Below, piece by piece: positions 5,879 to 14,504 of a stretch of DNA of 15,774 bases (position 1 is its first letter; each line of letters opens with the position of its first letter). Source of the stretch: Bacteroidota bacterium (lineage in GTDB: Bacteria; Bacteroidota; Bacteroidia; Bacteroidales; VadinHA17). The notes beneath the pieces were generated by a model that worked only from the letters and a program-made list of their open reading frames with translations, did no database searches and was not told where the DNA came from. Location of the stretch: the NCBI GenBank assembly GCA_021816545.1, contig JAKAXP010000023.1, forward strand, positions 1 to 15,774, read 5' to 3'. The position numbers and the translations under genes were made by a program.

Positions 5879-7240
5879 ATGAAGCGTCAACTCCTTTTCT
5901 TTATTTCCCTGGCCGCACTGCTTCTGTTCGTGGCAGTACAGATCTTCATGATCCGCAGCACCTGGAGACAGAAGGAGGAGATACTCCTGATGAGGTACAA
6001 GAGCCTTTCCCGAGAGGGACTTTCACTCCTGATCTCAAAAAAGAAGAGCAACGGGTTTGAAAAGGCCATGGATATCACTGACAAATTTGCCGAATACCTG
6101 ATTTCCGAAGAACTGGTCAGACTCCGGGCATCATATGACACCGCCTCCCTGAGCCGGATGGCCCTGAAGGAAACATATAAAATAATGGAGGAAAATGAAA
6201 AACTGACCTCCTTCTTTAAATCATACATCGGCAACGAGGGATTTGACAACGACTTCAAAACTCATATTGCCATTTCAAAACTGGTGCTGCTCTCGCCGTA
6301 TGGCAAGACAGTCATGGCTGATACGACATATTCCAAGCCCAAAAAGAATATGATCGTTGTCAACACCTTCAGGGAGGAACACAATAACTTCATAATTGAG
6401 TTTCATTACCTCATTGACCTTACACACAAGAATGAACTTGTACTCCGCGAAGCCCTCCTCTCATTCATCCTGATACTTGGCAGTGTACTTATCGTCATCC
6501 TGGTATTTGGCCTTACATGGCGTAACCTGATGGAGGAACGCCGCCTGTCTGAGCTGAAAAGCGATTTTATCAACAACATGACTCATGAGCTCAAAACCCC
6601 TCTCTCAACAATCACCGTGGCAGGAAGGACCCTTGAGAAGGAGCAGGTGCTCGGAGACCGTGACAAGGTTCTTGAAACGGCCAGGCTGATAGGCAAACAG
6701 AGTGTGCACCTGAACCAGCTTATCAATACAATCCTCGAAGTCAGCTTCTTGGAGAGACAGGAGTTTGAGCTTGACAGGCATAATGTGGTAATTGACGAAC
6801 TTCTCCACCAGGTTGTATGCTCATTCCTCACTTCGTGCGACGGATGCGCAAAGGTCGAGGAAGAATATTGCAACAACGGACTGGAGATACCAGTGGATAT
6901 CGTTTATTTTACAACGATGATAAGCAACCTGCTTACAAATGCAGTAAAATACTGTGACCGTGAACCGGTGATAAAAGTAACCTCCGCGTCATCCGGAAAT
7001 GACCTTGAAATATCAGTTGCCGACAACGGTGTAGGTATTCCTTCAGAACATCTGGGACATATTTTTGAGAAGTTCTACAGGGTACCGCAGGGAAACATCC
7101 ATAAAACAAAAGGTCTGGGGCTGGGGCTTTATTATGTCAGACGTATAGCCGTGGCTCACGGTGGGGATGTATCAGTCACCAGCAAGCCGGGGCGCGGCAC
7201 AACATTCAAGATTAAAATACCAATCCAGAATAAGATATGA
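5879..7240 (+). CDS. Membrane sensor histidine kinase
   Basis: Two-component sensor, 453 aa. One transmembrane helix at about 5-25 and a second at about 192-213 enclose a periplasmic sensor region of about 165 residues that I cannot assign to a named domain. There is no obvious HAMP; a short linker leads to the HisKA dimerisation helix with the H-box FINNMTHELKTPLST, so His236 is the phosphoacceptor. The catalytic domain has an N-box with Asn354 (SNLLTNAVKYC), the D-box DNGVGIP with Asp382, an F-box (FEKFYRV) and the glycine lid KGLGLGLYYV. All key residues are present, so it should be active. It overlaps the response regulator start by 4 bp (ATGA). The overall layout resembles Bacteroides RprX-type kinases, but this cannot be shown without a tree. 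Confidence 0.94.
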   Translation: MKRQLLFFISLAALLLFVAVQIFMIRSTWRQKEEILLMRYKSLSREGLSLLISKKKSNGFEKAMDITDKFAEYLISEELVRLRASYDTASLSRMALKETYKIMEENEKLTSFFKSYIGNEGFDNDFKTHIAISKLVLLSPYGKTVMADTTYSKPKKNMIVVNTFREEHNNFIIEFHYLIDLTHKNELVLREALLSFILILGSVLIVILVFGLTWRNLMEERRLSELKSDFINNMTHELKTPLSTITVAGRTLEKEQVLGDRDKVLETARLIGKQSVHLNQLINTILEVSFLERQEFELDRHNVVIDELLHQVVCSFLTSCDGCAKVEEEYCNNGLEIPVDIVYFTTMISNLLTNAVKYCDREPVIKVTSASSGNDLEISVADNGVGIPSEHLGHIFEKFYRVPQGNIHKTKGLGLGLYYVRRIAVAHGGDVSVTSKPGRGTTFKIKIPIQNKI

Positions 7241-7911
7241 AACTCCTGCTTGCCGAAGACGATATCGATTTCGGGAATATACTTACGCAGTACCTCTCGA
7301 TGAGCGGATTCGAAGTAACCCTCGCCCGCAACGGCCGCGAGGCATGGGACAAATTTCATTCTGCTGCACCTGATATCTGTGTCCTCGATATCATGATGCC
7401 TGAAATGGACGGATTCACCCTCGCCGAAAAATTGCGTGCCCAGAATCCGGGGATACCCTTCATATTCCTTACGGCAAAAAGCCTCAGGGAGGATATGATC
7501 AGAGGACTGAAACTGGGGGCAGATGACTACATCACCAAACCGTTTGACCCGGAAATGCTGTTGCTCCGCATCAACAACATCCTCAGGAGGGTTTACTCGG
7601 TGGCTGAAGACGAATATACCCTCTCAGGTACCACTCTCAGGTACAATGCCCTCGAACTGGTAACACCTGCCGGTAAGGAGAAGCTGACACTGCGCGAAGC
7701 CCAGTTGCTGCGGCACCTGATGATGAACAGGAATAAGTCGCTGACGCGCGAACAGATCCTGACAGAGATATGGGGCGAAGACGATTACTTCCTTGGACGC
7801 AGCATGGATGTATTCATCAGCAGGCTCAGAAAATACCTCTCTCCTGATACCGGCCTGAGTCTTAAGACCCTCCGCGGAGTCGGCTTCGTACTGCAGGAGA
7901 CAAAACTCTAA
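7237..7911 (+). CDS. OmpR-family response regulator
   Basis: DNA-binding partner of the kinase, 224 aa. The receiver domain (1-118) has the acidic pocket Glu7-Asp8-Asp9, phosphoacceptor Asp51 in VLDIMMPEMDG, switch Thr79 (FLTA) and Lys101 (TKPFDP), all conserved. Residues about 126-222 form an OmpR/PhoB winged-helix domain (LTLREAQLLRHLM, then the recognition-helix region SMDVFISRLRKYL and wing TLRGVGFVL). The ATG overlaps the kinase stop by 4 bp, so the two proteins are co-translated. Regulators of this class usually bind pairs or triplets of direct repeats with 11-bp period, matching the array at 5743-5771 upstream of the operon, which suggests autoregulation and control of the divergent secreted protein. 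It is closest in style to RprY/KdpE-like regulators; the exact orthologue is uncertain. No intrinsic terminator is evident after it. Confidence 0.94.
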   Translation: MKLLLAEDDIDFGNILTQYLSMSGFEVTLARNGREAWDKFHSAAPDICVLDIMMPEMDGFTLAEKLRAQNPGIPFIFLTAKSLREDMIRGLKLGADDYITKPFDPEMLLLRINNILRRVYSVAEDEYTLSGTTLRYNALELVTPAGKEKLTLREAQLLRHLMMNRNKSLTREQILTEIWGEDDYFLGRSMDVFISRLRKYLSPDTGLSLKTLRGVGFVLQETKL

Positions 7912-7960
7912 TTGCAGCTGCCGTGGTTTACCTGCCACTGCCGCATGACCTTATTCAGAT

Positions 7961-10777
7961 TCAGTTATCATTTGACTCAGCCTCATGAATCAGAAATTCT
8001 GTCAGGTTCACGTCATGACTGAGGTTAAGCTTCGTCCTTAGTCTGTAGCGGGCAATCTCCACAGCCCTGGTCGAGATATTTGAGAGGTTGGCTATCTCCT
8101 TGGTGGTAAAGTTCATGCGAAGGTACGAGCAGAGCCTCAGGTCATTGGGAGTCAGTGTCGGGTACTTCTTCTTGAGCTTGCTGAAGAACCCCTCCTGAGA
8201 CAGCTTCAGGTTCTTCATCACATTCTGCCACTCCTCCGTCTGGGTGTCAAGTCCGTGGTCAATGATCTGTTCCATCTCCCTGATGAACCGTGCCGGCATT
8301 TTCGCTGAATTCTCCTTGGCTGTCTCCAGCTTGTCGCGAAGCTCCCTCAGTGTGTCAGTCTTCCTTATCAGGTACCGCATCGTAAGCATAAGCTCATAGC
8401 TCTTGTAATCGAGCTCACTTTCAAGCCTGTTCTTCCCTACCTCATATTCAATCATCCGGCGATGGCTTTCAAGCTTGGAACGGAAAATCATTATACCGGC
8501 TGTCGCCATACCCGCTGCCGCCAGGATATAAAGCAGCATCGCCCACCCGCTCAGGGCGAAAGGCCTCCTGATTGTGAAACTTGCCTCTGCCACACCGTTA
8601 CCGGCTGCCTCCCTCACCTGGAGATGATATTCCCCGTGACGCAGATTGAGGAGTGAGAAATTATCAGTTGCCGTCCGGTACCACTCCTCGCCAAGCTCAG
8701 GAATCCTGTAGAGATACTCCCGGACTTCCCGGTCAAACCCTGAAGGATTTGCAATTATCACGGTCAGGTTGTTTTCCCGTCTGGGTACGGCTCGCTCTTC
8801 CTGTGATCCCGGGAAAACCGTCGTGGTTCTGTTGCCTCCGCTGAACACCAGGCGGCTGACGGTCAGTGCCGAAACCCCGGATTCACTGCCGAGCCTGTCA
8901 AGGTCATAGATGCTGAAGGCCTGTCTGGTCGGTATCAGGAGCCTTCCGGAATCGAGCGACATGATCTGTTGTTCACGCCACGGAAGGTTGGCGTATTCAT
9001 GCACAAACTCCATAACCTTCTCAGCCTGAAGATCACGACTGATATTGAAGAGAGCAATCCTGTTGTCAAGCACGAACCAGTAACTGTTCTTCTGATACGG
9101 AATTATCTGAGTTGCCCTTACAAACTCCCCCAGGCCCGGCTCCAGCGTAGTAACCGGGAAAAAGCTCCTTCTTTCATAGTCAAAGGCATATATATGGTCA
9201 GTGCCAATGAAAACCATCTGATTGTTCAGAACTGACATTGAAAGGATTCGTACACTGTCTGCTGCAGAACTGAGATAAAGGGAACTGATGACCGAATCAG
9301 CCTTCTCGTTGAGTTCCAGACGGTATACCCCCTTCTGCGGATGGAGTGCCCAGACATAACCCAGGTAGTCAATCTCAACAAATCGCGTCGGTTCCGAATA
9401 TCCTTCAATCCTGGCGTTGAACTCCCATTTTCCGGCTGACCCCATCCTGAAAGAGACAATGCCGGTGTACGTTCCCTGAATGAGGTATTCCCCGAATGGC
9501 CTGACCGACCAGCCTCCCGTCACATCCGATATCCTTGAAGCTTTAAGGTCATCCACCAGGAAGGTGCCGTCATTATGGCCGCACAGGATCTGCCCTCCAT
9601 ACTGGGAAAGTTTCCATACCTGTCCCTGCGTTTCAGGGATGATCTTCAGACCGGTGAACCGGTAAGTGCCGCTTCCTGAGTCAATAGCAGCGGCAAACAG
9701 GCCATGGTTTGTCCCTAGATAAAGATGATCCCGGTCCCTGATTACCGTATAAATGGTACCCAGATCACCGCTCGAGTTCTCATAATACGTTACTGCCGAG
9801 TTTGTCCTGATATAGTTCGCCCCGTCATCCAGGCCTATCCAAAGCCCTTTTTGGCCGTCTAGGAAAAGGGAAAGTACGGTATTGTTGTTAAGACCGTTGG
9901 AATAATCAAATGCATCAAGCATCCGTCCGCTTCTGTCACAGAGCACAACACCCCTGAGGATAGTTCCGAACACAATCAGGGAATCATCCACGGCCAGTCC
10001 TGCATTGCAGGATGCTTCTTTCAGGTATCCCGAGATTTCACTGTCAAGGTATCTGAACCCGGCTCCGTCAAAAACATAGACACCGTCATTTGCAGTGCAT
10101 ATCCACATCTCGCCAGGACTGAATTCAATCAACGCATGAACCTTGTGAGATGCGAATATTTCACTTCCTTCAATAAATTCAAACCCGGAACCGTCGAACC
10201 AGTAGAGGCCCTGATCTATAGCCTGCGCTACAAACCTCTCGCCAACCCTGAAGAAGAAAAGCATGGAGGAGGGAGCCGCCACCCTCCTGACAACATTGTA
10301 GTCATAGATGTAAACGGAGGTGAATGACTGGAAATACAGTGTATGGCCTATTTCGGAAATGTTCCATATCTCATCATTCCGTGCTACGCCTGCCCCTGAT
10401 GCCAGTGAAGTATAAGAGAGCATTCCCGACCGGTCCTTGCTCCAGTATCCGAAATCCTCATAGGAACCGGTAAAAATCACCCCGTCACTGTTTATGTAAA
10501 CCGACCTTACCCCCTGGGTGTACGGCACAGCATAGGTTCTTGCAGTGATGCCGTTGTACTCAATGAGTCCTGCAGAATTGGCAAAATAGACATAACCGCT
10601 CACCGGGTCACGGAAGATATCCCAGTTCTGGCTGTTGACCGGGACAGATCCAGGGATGAACTTATGGATGTCATTAATGCCACCTCCCGGCTGACCAGCC
10701 AGATAAGGCGCAAGCAAGATCAAACAAATTGACAGTATCAGCGATCTTCGGGTCTCCCCGGCCGGAAAGTCTGACAT
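7961..10777 (-). CDS. Membrane-anchored propeller/Y_Y_Y regulator with LuxR-type HTH
   Basis: One-component transmembrane regulator, 938 aa. An N-terminal signal or anchor helix (about 12-28) is followed by a large extracytoplasmic part with propeller-type repeats; Reg_prop-like cores include EMWICTANDGVYVFDG (about 220), GLWIGLDDGANYI (about 312) and HLYLGTNHGLF (about 349). A Y_Y_Y-type beta-sandwich lies at about 675-735 (REYLYRIPELGEEWYRT, then LRHGEYHLQVREAAGNG). One transmembrane helix (about 745-765) leads to a cytoplasmic coiled coil (about 766-850) and a C-terminal LuxR/GerE-type HTH (about 872-932; FTTKEIANLSNISTRAVEIARYRL). Unlike hybrid two-component systems it has no kinase or receiver, so signal should pass by conformation. 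It lies 93 bp downstream of the GH94 operon in the same direction and converges with the response regulator. A glycan ligand is inferred from related Bacteroidota regulators, not shown. Confidence 0.88.
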   Translation of the reverse strand: MSDFPAGETRRSLILSICLILLAPYLAGQPGGGINDIHKFIPGSVPVNSQNWDIFRDPVSGYVYFANSAGLIEYNGITARTYAVPYTQGVRSVYINSDGVIFTGSYEDFGYWSKDRSGMLSYTSLASGAGVARNDEIWNISEIGHTLYFQSFTSVYIYDYNVVRRVAAPSSMLFFFRVGERFVAQAIDQGLYWFDGSGFEFIEGSEIFASHKVHALIEFSPGEMWICTANDGVYVFDGAGFRYLDSEISGYLKEASCNAGLAVDDSLIVFGTILRGVVLCDRSGRMLDAFDYSNGLNNNTVLSLFLDGQKGLWIGLDDGANYIRTNSAVTYYENSSGDLGTIYTVIRDRDHLYLGTNHGLFAAAIDSGSGTYRFTGLKIIPETQGQVWKLSQYGGQILCGHNDGTFLVDDLKASRISDVTGGWSVRPFGEYLIQGTYTGIVSFRMGSAGKWEFNARIEGYSEPTRFVEIDYLGYVWALHPQKGVYRLELNEKADSVISSLYLSSAADSVRILSMSVLNNQMVFIGTDHIYAFDYERRSFFPVTTLEPGLGEFVRATQIIPYQKNSYWFVLDNRIALFNISRDLQAEKVMEFVHEYANLPWREQQIMSLDSGRLLIPTRQAFSIYDLDRLGSESGVSALTVSRLVFSGGNRTTTVFPGSQEERAVPRRENNLTVIIANPSGFDREVREYLYRIPELGEEWYRTATDNFSLLNLRHGEYHLQVREAAGNGVAEASFTIRRPFALSGWAMLLYILAAAGMATAGIMIFRSKLESHRRMIEYEVGKNRLESELDYKSYELMLTMRYLIRKTDTLRELRDKLETAKENSAKMPARFIREMEQIIDHGLDTQTEEWQNVMKNLKLSQEGFFSKLKKKYPTLTPNDLRLCSYLRMNFTTKEIANLSNISTRAVEIARYRLRTKLNLSHDVNLTEFLIHEAESNDN

Positions 10778-10870
10778 AAATCCAAATTATTACCTCAGTT
10801 TCCTGTTGTGATGTAAATATAGGAAATTGTTCGATTGGCCGGATAATCAAACCCGGCTCACATGGGTGAA

Positions 10871-13800
10871 TCAGAGGTAAATTTCTGCTGTGTTCGGATG
10901 GCCGTCAGGTAGATCACTGAAGGTGTCATCATCAACAACGGCTCCGCCGGCACGATACGGGTTATGCTCAAGCTTCACGTTCAGTTCCCTGCCGTTGACC
11001 ACAATCCGTTTGGGCCCGCTGCTGCCCTCCCTGACGTGATAAGTGAATGTGATCATGCGGCCGGCGATCTTCATGGTGGCCTTCAGCCCGTCAAGGGCTG
11101 GCGGAAGTACAGGATCAATTACATATCTTCCCCATTCCCTCCGTATACCAAGCAGATGGGTCATGATTATGCCTGCAAAGATCCCGGGGCCGCTTGAGTA
11201 TATCCTCCATCCACCCCTGAGAGCCGTTTTCCCCTCAAGTATCTCATTGTAATGCAGGTCAGCCTTGTATCGGTTTTCAAAGATTGCATCAGAGCTGCTG
11301 TAATAGCAGTTTGACTGACGTATGTCTGCCGGGGGTATCACAGCCCTGCAGTCTGCCGGCACCGCCTGCCGGAGAGCCATGAGGAATTCATCGGCCCTGC
11401 CGGTGCGGGCCAGCGCCTCCGCATACCTTATATGCTCATGAACATACATAAGCCCTATCTCCCTCCCGAAGAAAGTGCTGCTCTCCGCCCGCTGGAAGAT
11501 CCTCTGAATACCCCCGCTGTATCTCAGCGGGCGGTCCATCAGTCTCGCACCGTCAGGGCCCTTGAGATATTTTTCAACCAGTTCAAGGTGATGTACAGCC
11601 TGTTCCTGGGTGAAGATGCCGCTTACTATTCCCCTCTCCATCGGCAGCAGGCTGTAACTGATGCCAGTGGTTGTGTCAGACGGATGCAGAAGCAGGGTTA
11701 TCGTACCGTCATCCCCTGCAAGGCCATACCCTGCCACAACTCCGTCACGTACAAGGTAACTGTTGAAGTCATCCCTTATCCTTGCTGCATAACCGCTCAT
11801 TTCAGCAGCTCCCTCATGATTGCCTGCAGCCGCACAGACATCAGCATACTGCATGAATGCCTGGTAATTCATCTCCACTGTCCACGATGAGACAAGCTTC
11901 TCTGCCAGATCCCGGCTTACAGGCTGCAGTGAGTCGTTCCAGTCACCACCTCCGTAACGCACCAGGCTCCTCCCCGGCACAAATGACATTATAACCTTTT
12001 TAACCAAACGGTCAATATGCTCTCCAAGTGAAGCAATAATGGTTTCAGATTGTTTATCCTTCCTGTAATAAGGCAATCTTTCATTCAGGAAATCAAAGTC
12101 ACCGCTTGACTTTATATAACTGCTGACAGCAATAAGGCACCAGTAAATCACGTCTCCGTGAGCACTGTCGGCACGAATGTCATTGTACCTGTCAAACATC
12201 CACCACTGGGGCCATCCGCCGTCAGGTTCCTGATTTGAGAATATTACTTCCAGTACCCTGCGTGCTTCGGCATATTTCCCCATTGACAGAAGCAGTTCAA
12301 CCGGTCCCTGTGAAATATCGCGCGTACCCCAGGCAGCACCGCTGAACTGCTCAAGACCATATGGGGTGAGGAAATGTGTTAAGGCGTTCATCCCGAACCA
12401 TGGCAGTATCTCTCTTATTGCTTCAATGTCCTGATTGCTGCTTTCTATTGAGAGTGACCGGCTAAGTTCCATCCATTCATCCGAGGCACCTTTGGCGTCA
12501 GATGCAAACTCAACCTCCGGGTCATCAGACAATACAGGGGCGATTTCTTCGGAAACACAACCGGTGAAACTGATGCCTAAACGGGTGACCGGCCCGGTTT
12601 TGACTGCAAAAAGACCTGGCTCACAGGGCCAGGCATCAGGGCATTCCAGTCCCCTGCCACCCGCAATGCAGCTGCTGTCAGTGCTCCGGATGCTTATTAT
12701 GAAACCGGCTTCAGGGTATCTGGAGACAATCATGCTGTCCTGAGCAGGCTTGGCACAATACTCTCCGACACGGGTTCCGGGCATTAGAGTCCAGCCGTTA
12801 AGCTCATCAAAGTCATGCGTAACCAGCAGCTCAACCTGCCCTCCATCAAGAACCCTGAACTCAGTGTTTACCTGTGCTGTTTCTCCCGACGTCCACGTAC
12901 GGACCTGGTAAAGATTGCGCCCTTCCCTGTATATCCACCTGCAGTAATTGAGGCCCATCTCAAATGCTGAGGCGACTCCCAGCAACATCCTTTTCCCGCC
13001 TGCTGTCACAAAAATCCTCTGGCCGGTGTACGGATTGAGATTGAACTGGCTGTTGCAGACTGAAAGCAGGGTATTGAAGTTTGTATTTCCCTGGGTTATG
13101 TGGGAGTTGAAAACACCGAACGCATAACAGGTGGTTGACATAACCCGGTCATCCGGGACATAAGCCGTCCTGGTATGCATTATATGACCGTGGGGGCGGT
13201 CAGCAAGAATCTCCTTGCCGCGAAGCATCACATGGCTGCAGTCACCCCGGAAGAAAGACAGTAGCTTTCCTGCCGCAGTCTCTTCATGTCTCCGGTTTCC
13301 CGGGAAGAGTTTTTCAATCTCATCATTATCAAGATCATCCGACTGCAGGAACACCGGCTGGCCGAAAAGGTCAGAGACATGACTGAAAGAATCCTCCGGA
13401 TAATCTGTTTCCGTGACCCGCGAGGTCTCCTCACTGCCCTGTCCTGATTCTCCGCTGATCCGGGACTTCCACTCACTGCCGTGTCCTGATTCTCCGCTGA
13501 TCCGGGACTTCAACTCACCGCCGAGACCCGATTCTGCCTTGATCCCTGATTCTCCGCTGATCCGGGACTTCAACTCACCGCCGAGACCCGATTCTGCCTT
13601 GATCCCTGATTTCCCGTCACTTCCGCCTCCCTCTTCTTTCCGGATTGCTTCCCGGGAAATGAAAGGATCATGGCTGAATTCCTTCATCAGCCCTGGAAGC
13701 CTGTCAAGATCTGCCTCGGATGTGGCCGGAGGATGATTGTGAAGGAATGTCCCGGCGAATCTGACTGACCGTGATTCACCAACATGGAGAATGAATGGCT

Positions 13801-14467
13801 CTTCCTGCAGGGCAACTACCGATGACTCCCCGGCATATTCACCATCCAGGCTGTCTGCAAGCAGTCCTTCCGGGATCCCTGTCGCCCTGTAACTCCTTCC
13901 GTAAAACAGCATCCCGTCAGTGCATGCCGAGGCTGCACGTCCCAGTGAGGCCATCATCATCCACGGATGTCCGCCCGATTCCTTCATATTCTGGCGGCAG
14001 CAAACCACTTTTCCGTGTACAGGGTCTTCAAGAACTCTCCTTTCGGTATACTGGCTTACATAGTATTCGTTTACAAGGCCCGGAGATGCGGTCTTCAGCC
14101 CTGCATCCTGAAGGCATACCAGATCAAGTTCAGTATCTCCGCCGCTGCCGTTCCGCAGATCTATCCTCCATTCCCAGCTCAGGCTCTTATCCGACAGCCT
14201 GAGGGTGCAGACATAACTTATTCCGTCATGAGTGCCTTCGGCGAAGAAGATTCCGCCTGCCACTCTGAACCTGCTTTCATTTCCCGGACCCGTCAGTGGC
14301 AGAAACCATTTACTCCTCCCTCTTTTCCGGAGCCAGACATTTGCATATGCTCCGGAATAAAGAGAGGCTCTCCTTAGGCTTATCAATACAGGTGCGGCCT
14401 CAACCCAGCCTACCGCCCCGTTTTCAAGTATCTCTGCCGCAAGGCCTGCCTCGTTTCTGATATTCAT
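10871..14467 (-). CDS. GH94-type glycoside phosphorylase, beta-1,2-oligoglucan phosphorylase-like
   Basis: Probable inverting glycoside phosphorylase, 1198 aa, no signal peptide, so cytoplasmic: it would split beta-linked oligoglucosides with phosphate to give a sugar 1-phosphate. The N-terminal half is beta-rich (to about 640); the (alpha/alpha)6 barrel starts near 680 with YGLEQFSGAAWGTRDISQGP (Trp713, Arg716, Asp717). The motif YGGGDWNDSLQP carries Asp842 and Asp845; by family knowledge the WND Asp is the general acid. The size and the WGTRD...QGP, RPHGHI and QRIFV blocks recall 1,2-beta-oligoglucan phosphorylases (about 1100 aa) rather than the shorter cellobiose enzymes, but linkage specificity is inference. 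Residues about 283-352 are a Gly/Ser/Glu/Lys repeat linker encoded by tandem duplications, which may explain the extra length. ATG at 14467 has an AGGA 6 nt upstream. It follows the glycoside hydrolase gene after 37 bp, likely one operon. Confidence 0.85.
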   Translation of the reverse strand: MNIRNEAGLAAEILENGAVGWVEAAPVLISLRRASLYSGAYANVWLRKRGRSKWFLPLTGPGNESRFRVAGGIFFAEGTHDGISYVCTLRLSDKSLSWEWRIDLRNGSGGDTELDLVCLQDAGLKTASPGLVNEYYVSQYTERRVLEDPVHGKVVCCRQNMKESGGHPWMMMASLGRAASACTDGMLFYGRSYRATGIPEGLLADSLDGEYAGESSVVALQEEPFILHVGESRSVRFAGTFLHNHPPATSEADLDRLPGLMKEFSHDPFISREAIRKEEGGGSDGKSGIKAESGLGGELKSRISGESGIKAESGLGGELKSRISGESGHGSEWKSRISGESGQGSEETSRVTETDYPEDSFSHVSDLFGQPVFLQSDDLDNDEIEKLFPGNRRHEETAAGKLLSFFRGDCSHVMLRGKEILADRPHGHIMHTRTAYVPDDRVMSTTCYAFGVFNSHITQGNTNFNTLLSVCNSQFNLNPYTGQRIFVTAGGKRMLLGVASAFEMGLNYCRWIYREGRNLYQVRTWTSGETAQVNTEFRVLDGGQVELLVTHDFDELNGWTLMPGTRVGEYCAKPAQDSMIVSRYPEAGFIISIRSTDSSCIAGGRGLECPDAWPCEPGLFAVKTGPVTRLGISFTGCVSEEIAPVLSDDPEVEFASDAKGASDEWMELSRSLSIESSNQDIEAIREILPWFGMNALTHFLTPYGLEQFSGAAWGTRDISQGPVELLLSMGKYAEARRVLEVIFSNQEPDGGWPQWWMFDRYNDIRADSAHGDVIYWCLIAVSSYIKSSGDFDFLNERLPYYRKDKQSETIIASLGEHIDRLVKKVIMSFVPGRSLVRYGGGDWNDSLQPVSRDLAEKLVSSWTVEMNYQAFMQYADVCAAAGNHEGAAEMSGYAARIRDDFNSYLVRDGVVAGYGLAGDDGTITLLLHPSDTTTGISYSLLPMERGIVSGIFTQEQAVHHLELVEKYLKGPDGARLMDRPLRYSGGIQRIFQRAESSTFFGREIGLMYVHEHIRYAEALARTGRADEFLMALRQAVPADCRAVIPPADIRQSNCYYSSSDAIFENRYKADLHYNEILEGKTALRGGWRIYSSGPGIFAGIIMTHLLGIRREWGRYVIDPVLPPALDGLKATMKIAGRMITFTYHVREGSSGPKRIVVNGRELNVKLEHNPYRAGGAVVDDDTFSDLPDGHPNTAEIYL
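13413..13611. repeat. In-frame tandem repeats inside the GH94 gene
   Basis: A 60-bp unit is perfectly duplicated at 13485-13544 and 13545-13604, followed by 7 bases of a third copy. A related 42-bp unit lies at 13443-13484 and a more diverged one at about 13413-13442. All unit lengths are multiples of three. In the protein this gives the 14-residue motif GLGGELKSRISGES twice, each preceded by GIKAES, then GHGSEWKSRISGES and GQGSEETSRVTETD. The perfect 60-bp identity at DNA level points to a recent event. Confidence 0.95.
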
Positions 14468-14504
14468 GTTTCCTGAATATTTTGGATATTTACACCCGGG
14501 GCCT

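Noticed and set aside
7912..7960. Bidirectional terminator between the convergent response regulator and propeller regulator
   Set aside because: Only a GCAGCTGC palindrome and a 4-bp GTGG/CCAC pairing are present, with no T-run on either strand.
10814..10821. TATATTTA on the minus strand as a promoter of the propeller regulator
   Set aside because: It resembles TAnnTTTG with one mismatch but has no -33 match at a suitable distance; too weak to call.
10838..10857. GCCGG/CCGGC hairpin 13 bp after the GH94 stop as a terminator
   Set aside because: Only 5 bp of stem and no T-run follow on the minus strand, so termination is not supported.
13413..13736. Plus-strand frame with SPLIRDF-type repeats opposite the GH94 gene
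   Set aside because: It is the antisense shadow of the in-frame repeats; the minus strand carries the conserved enzyme.
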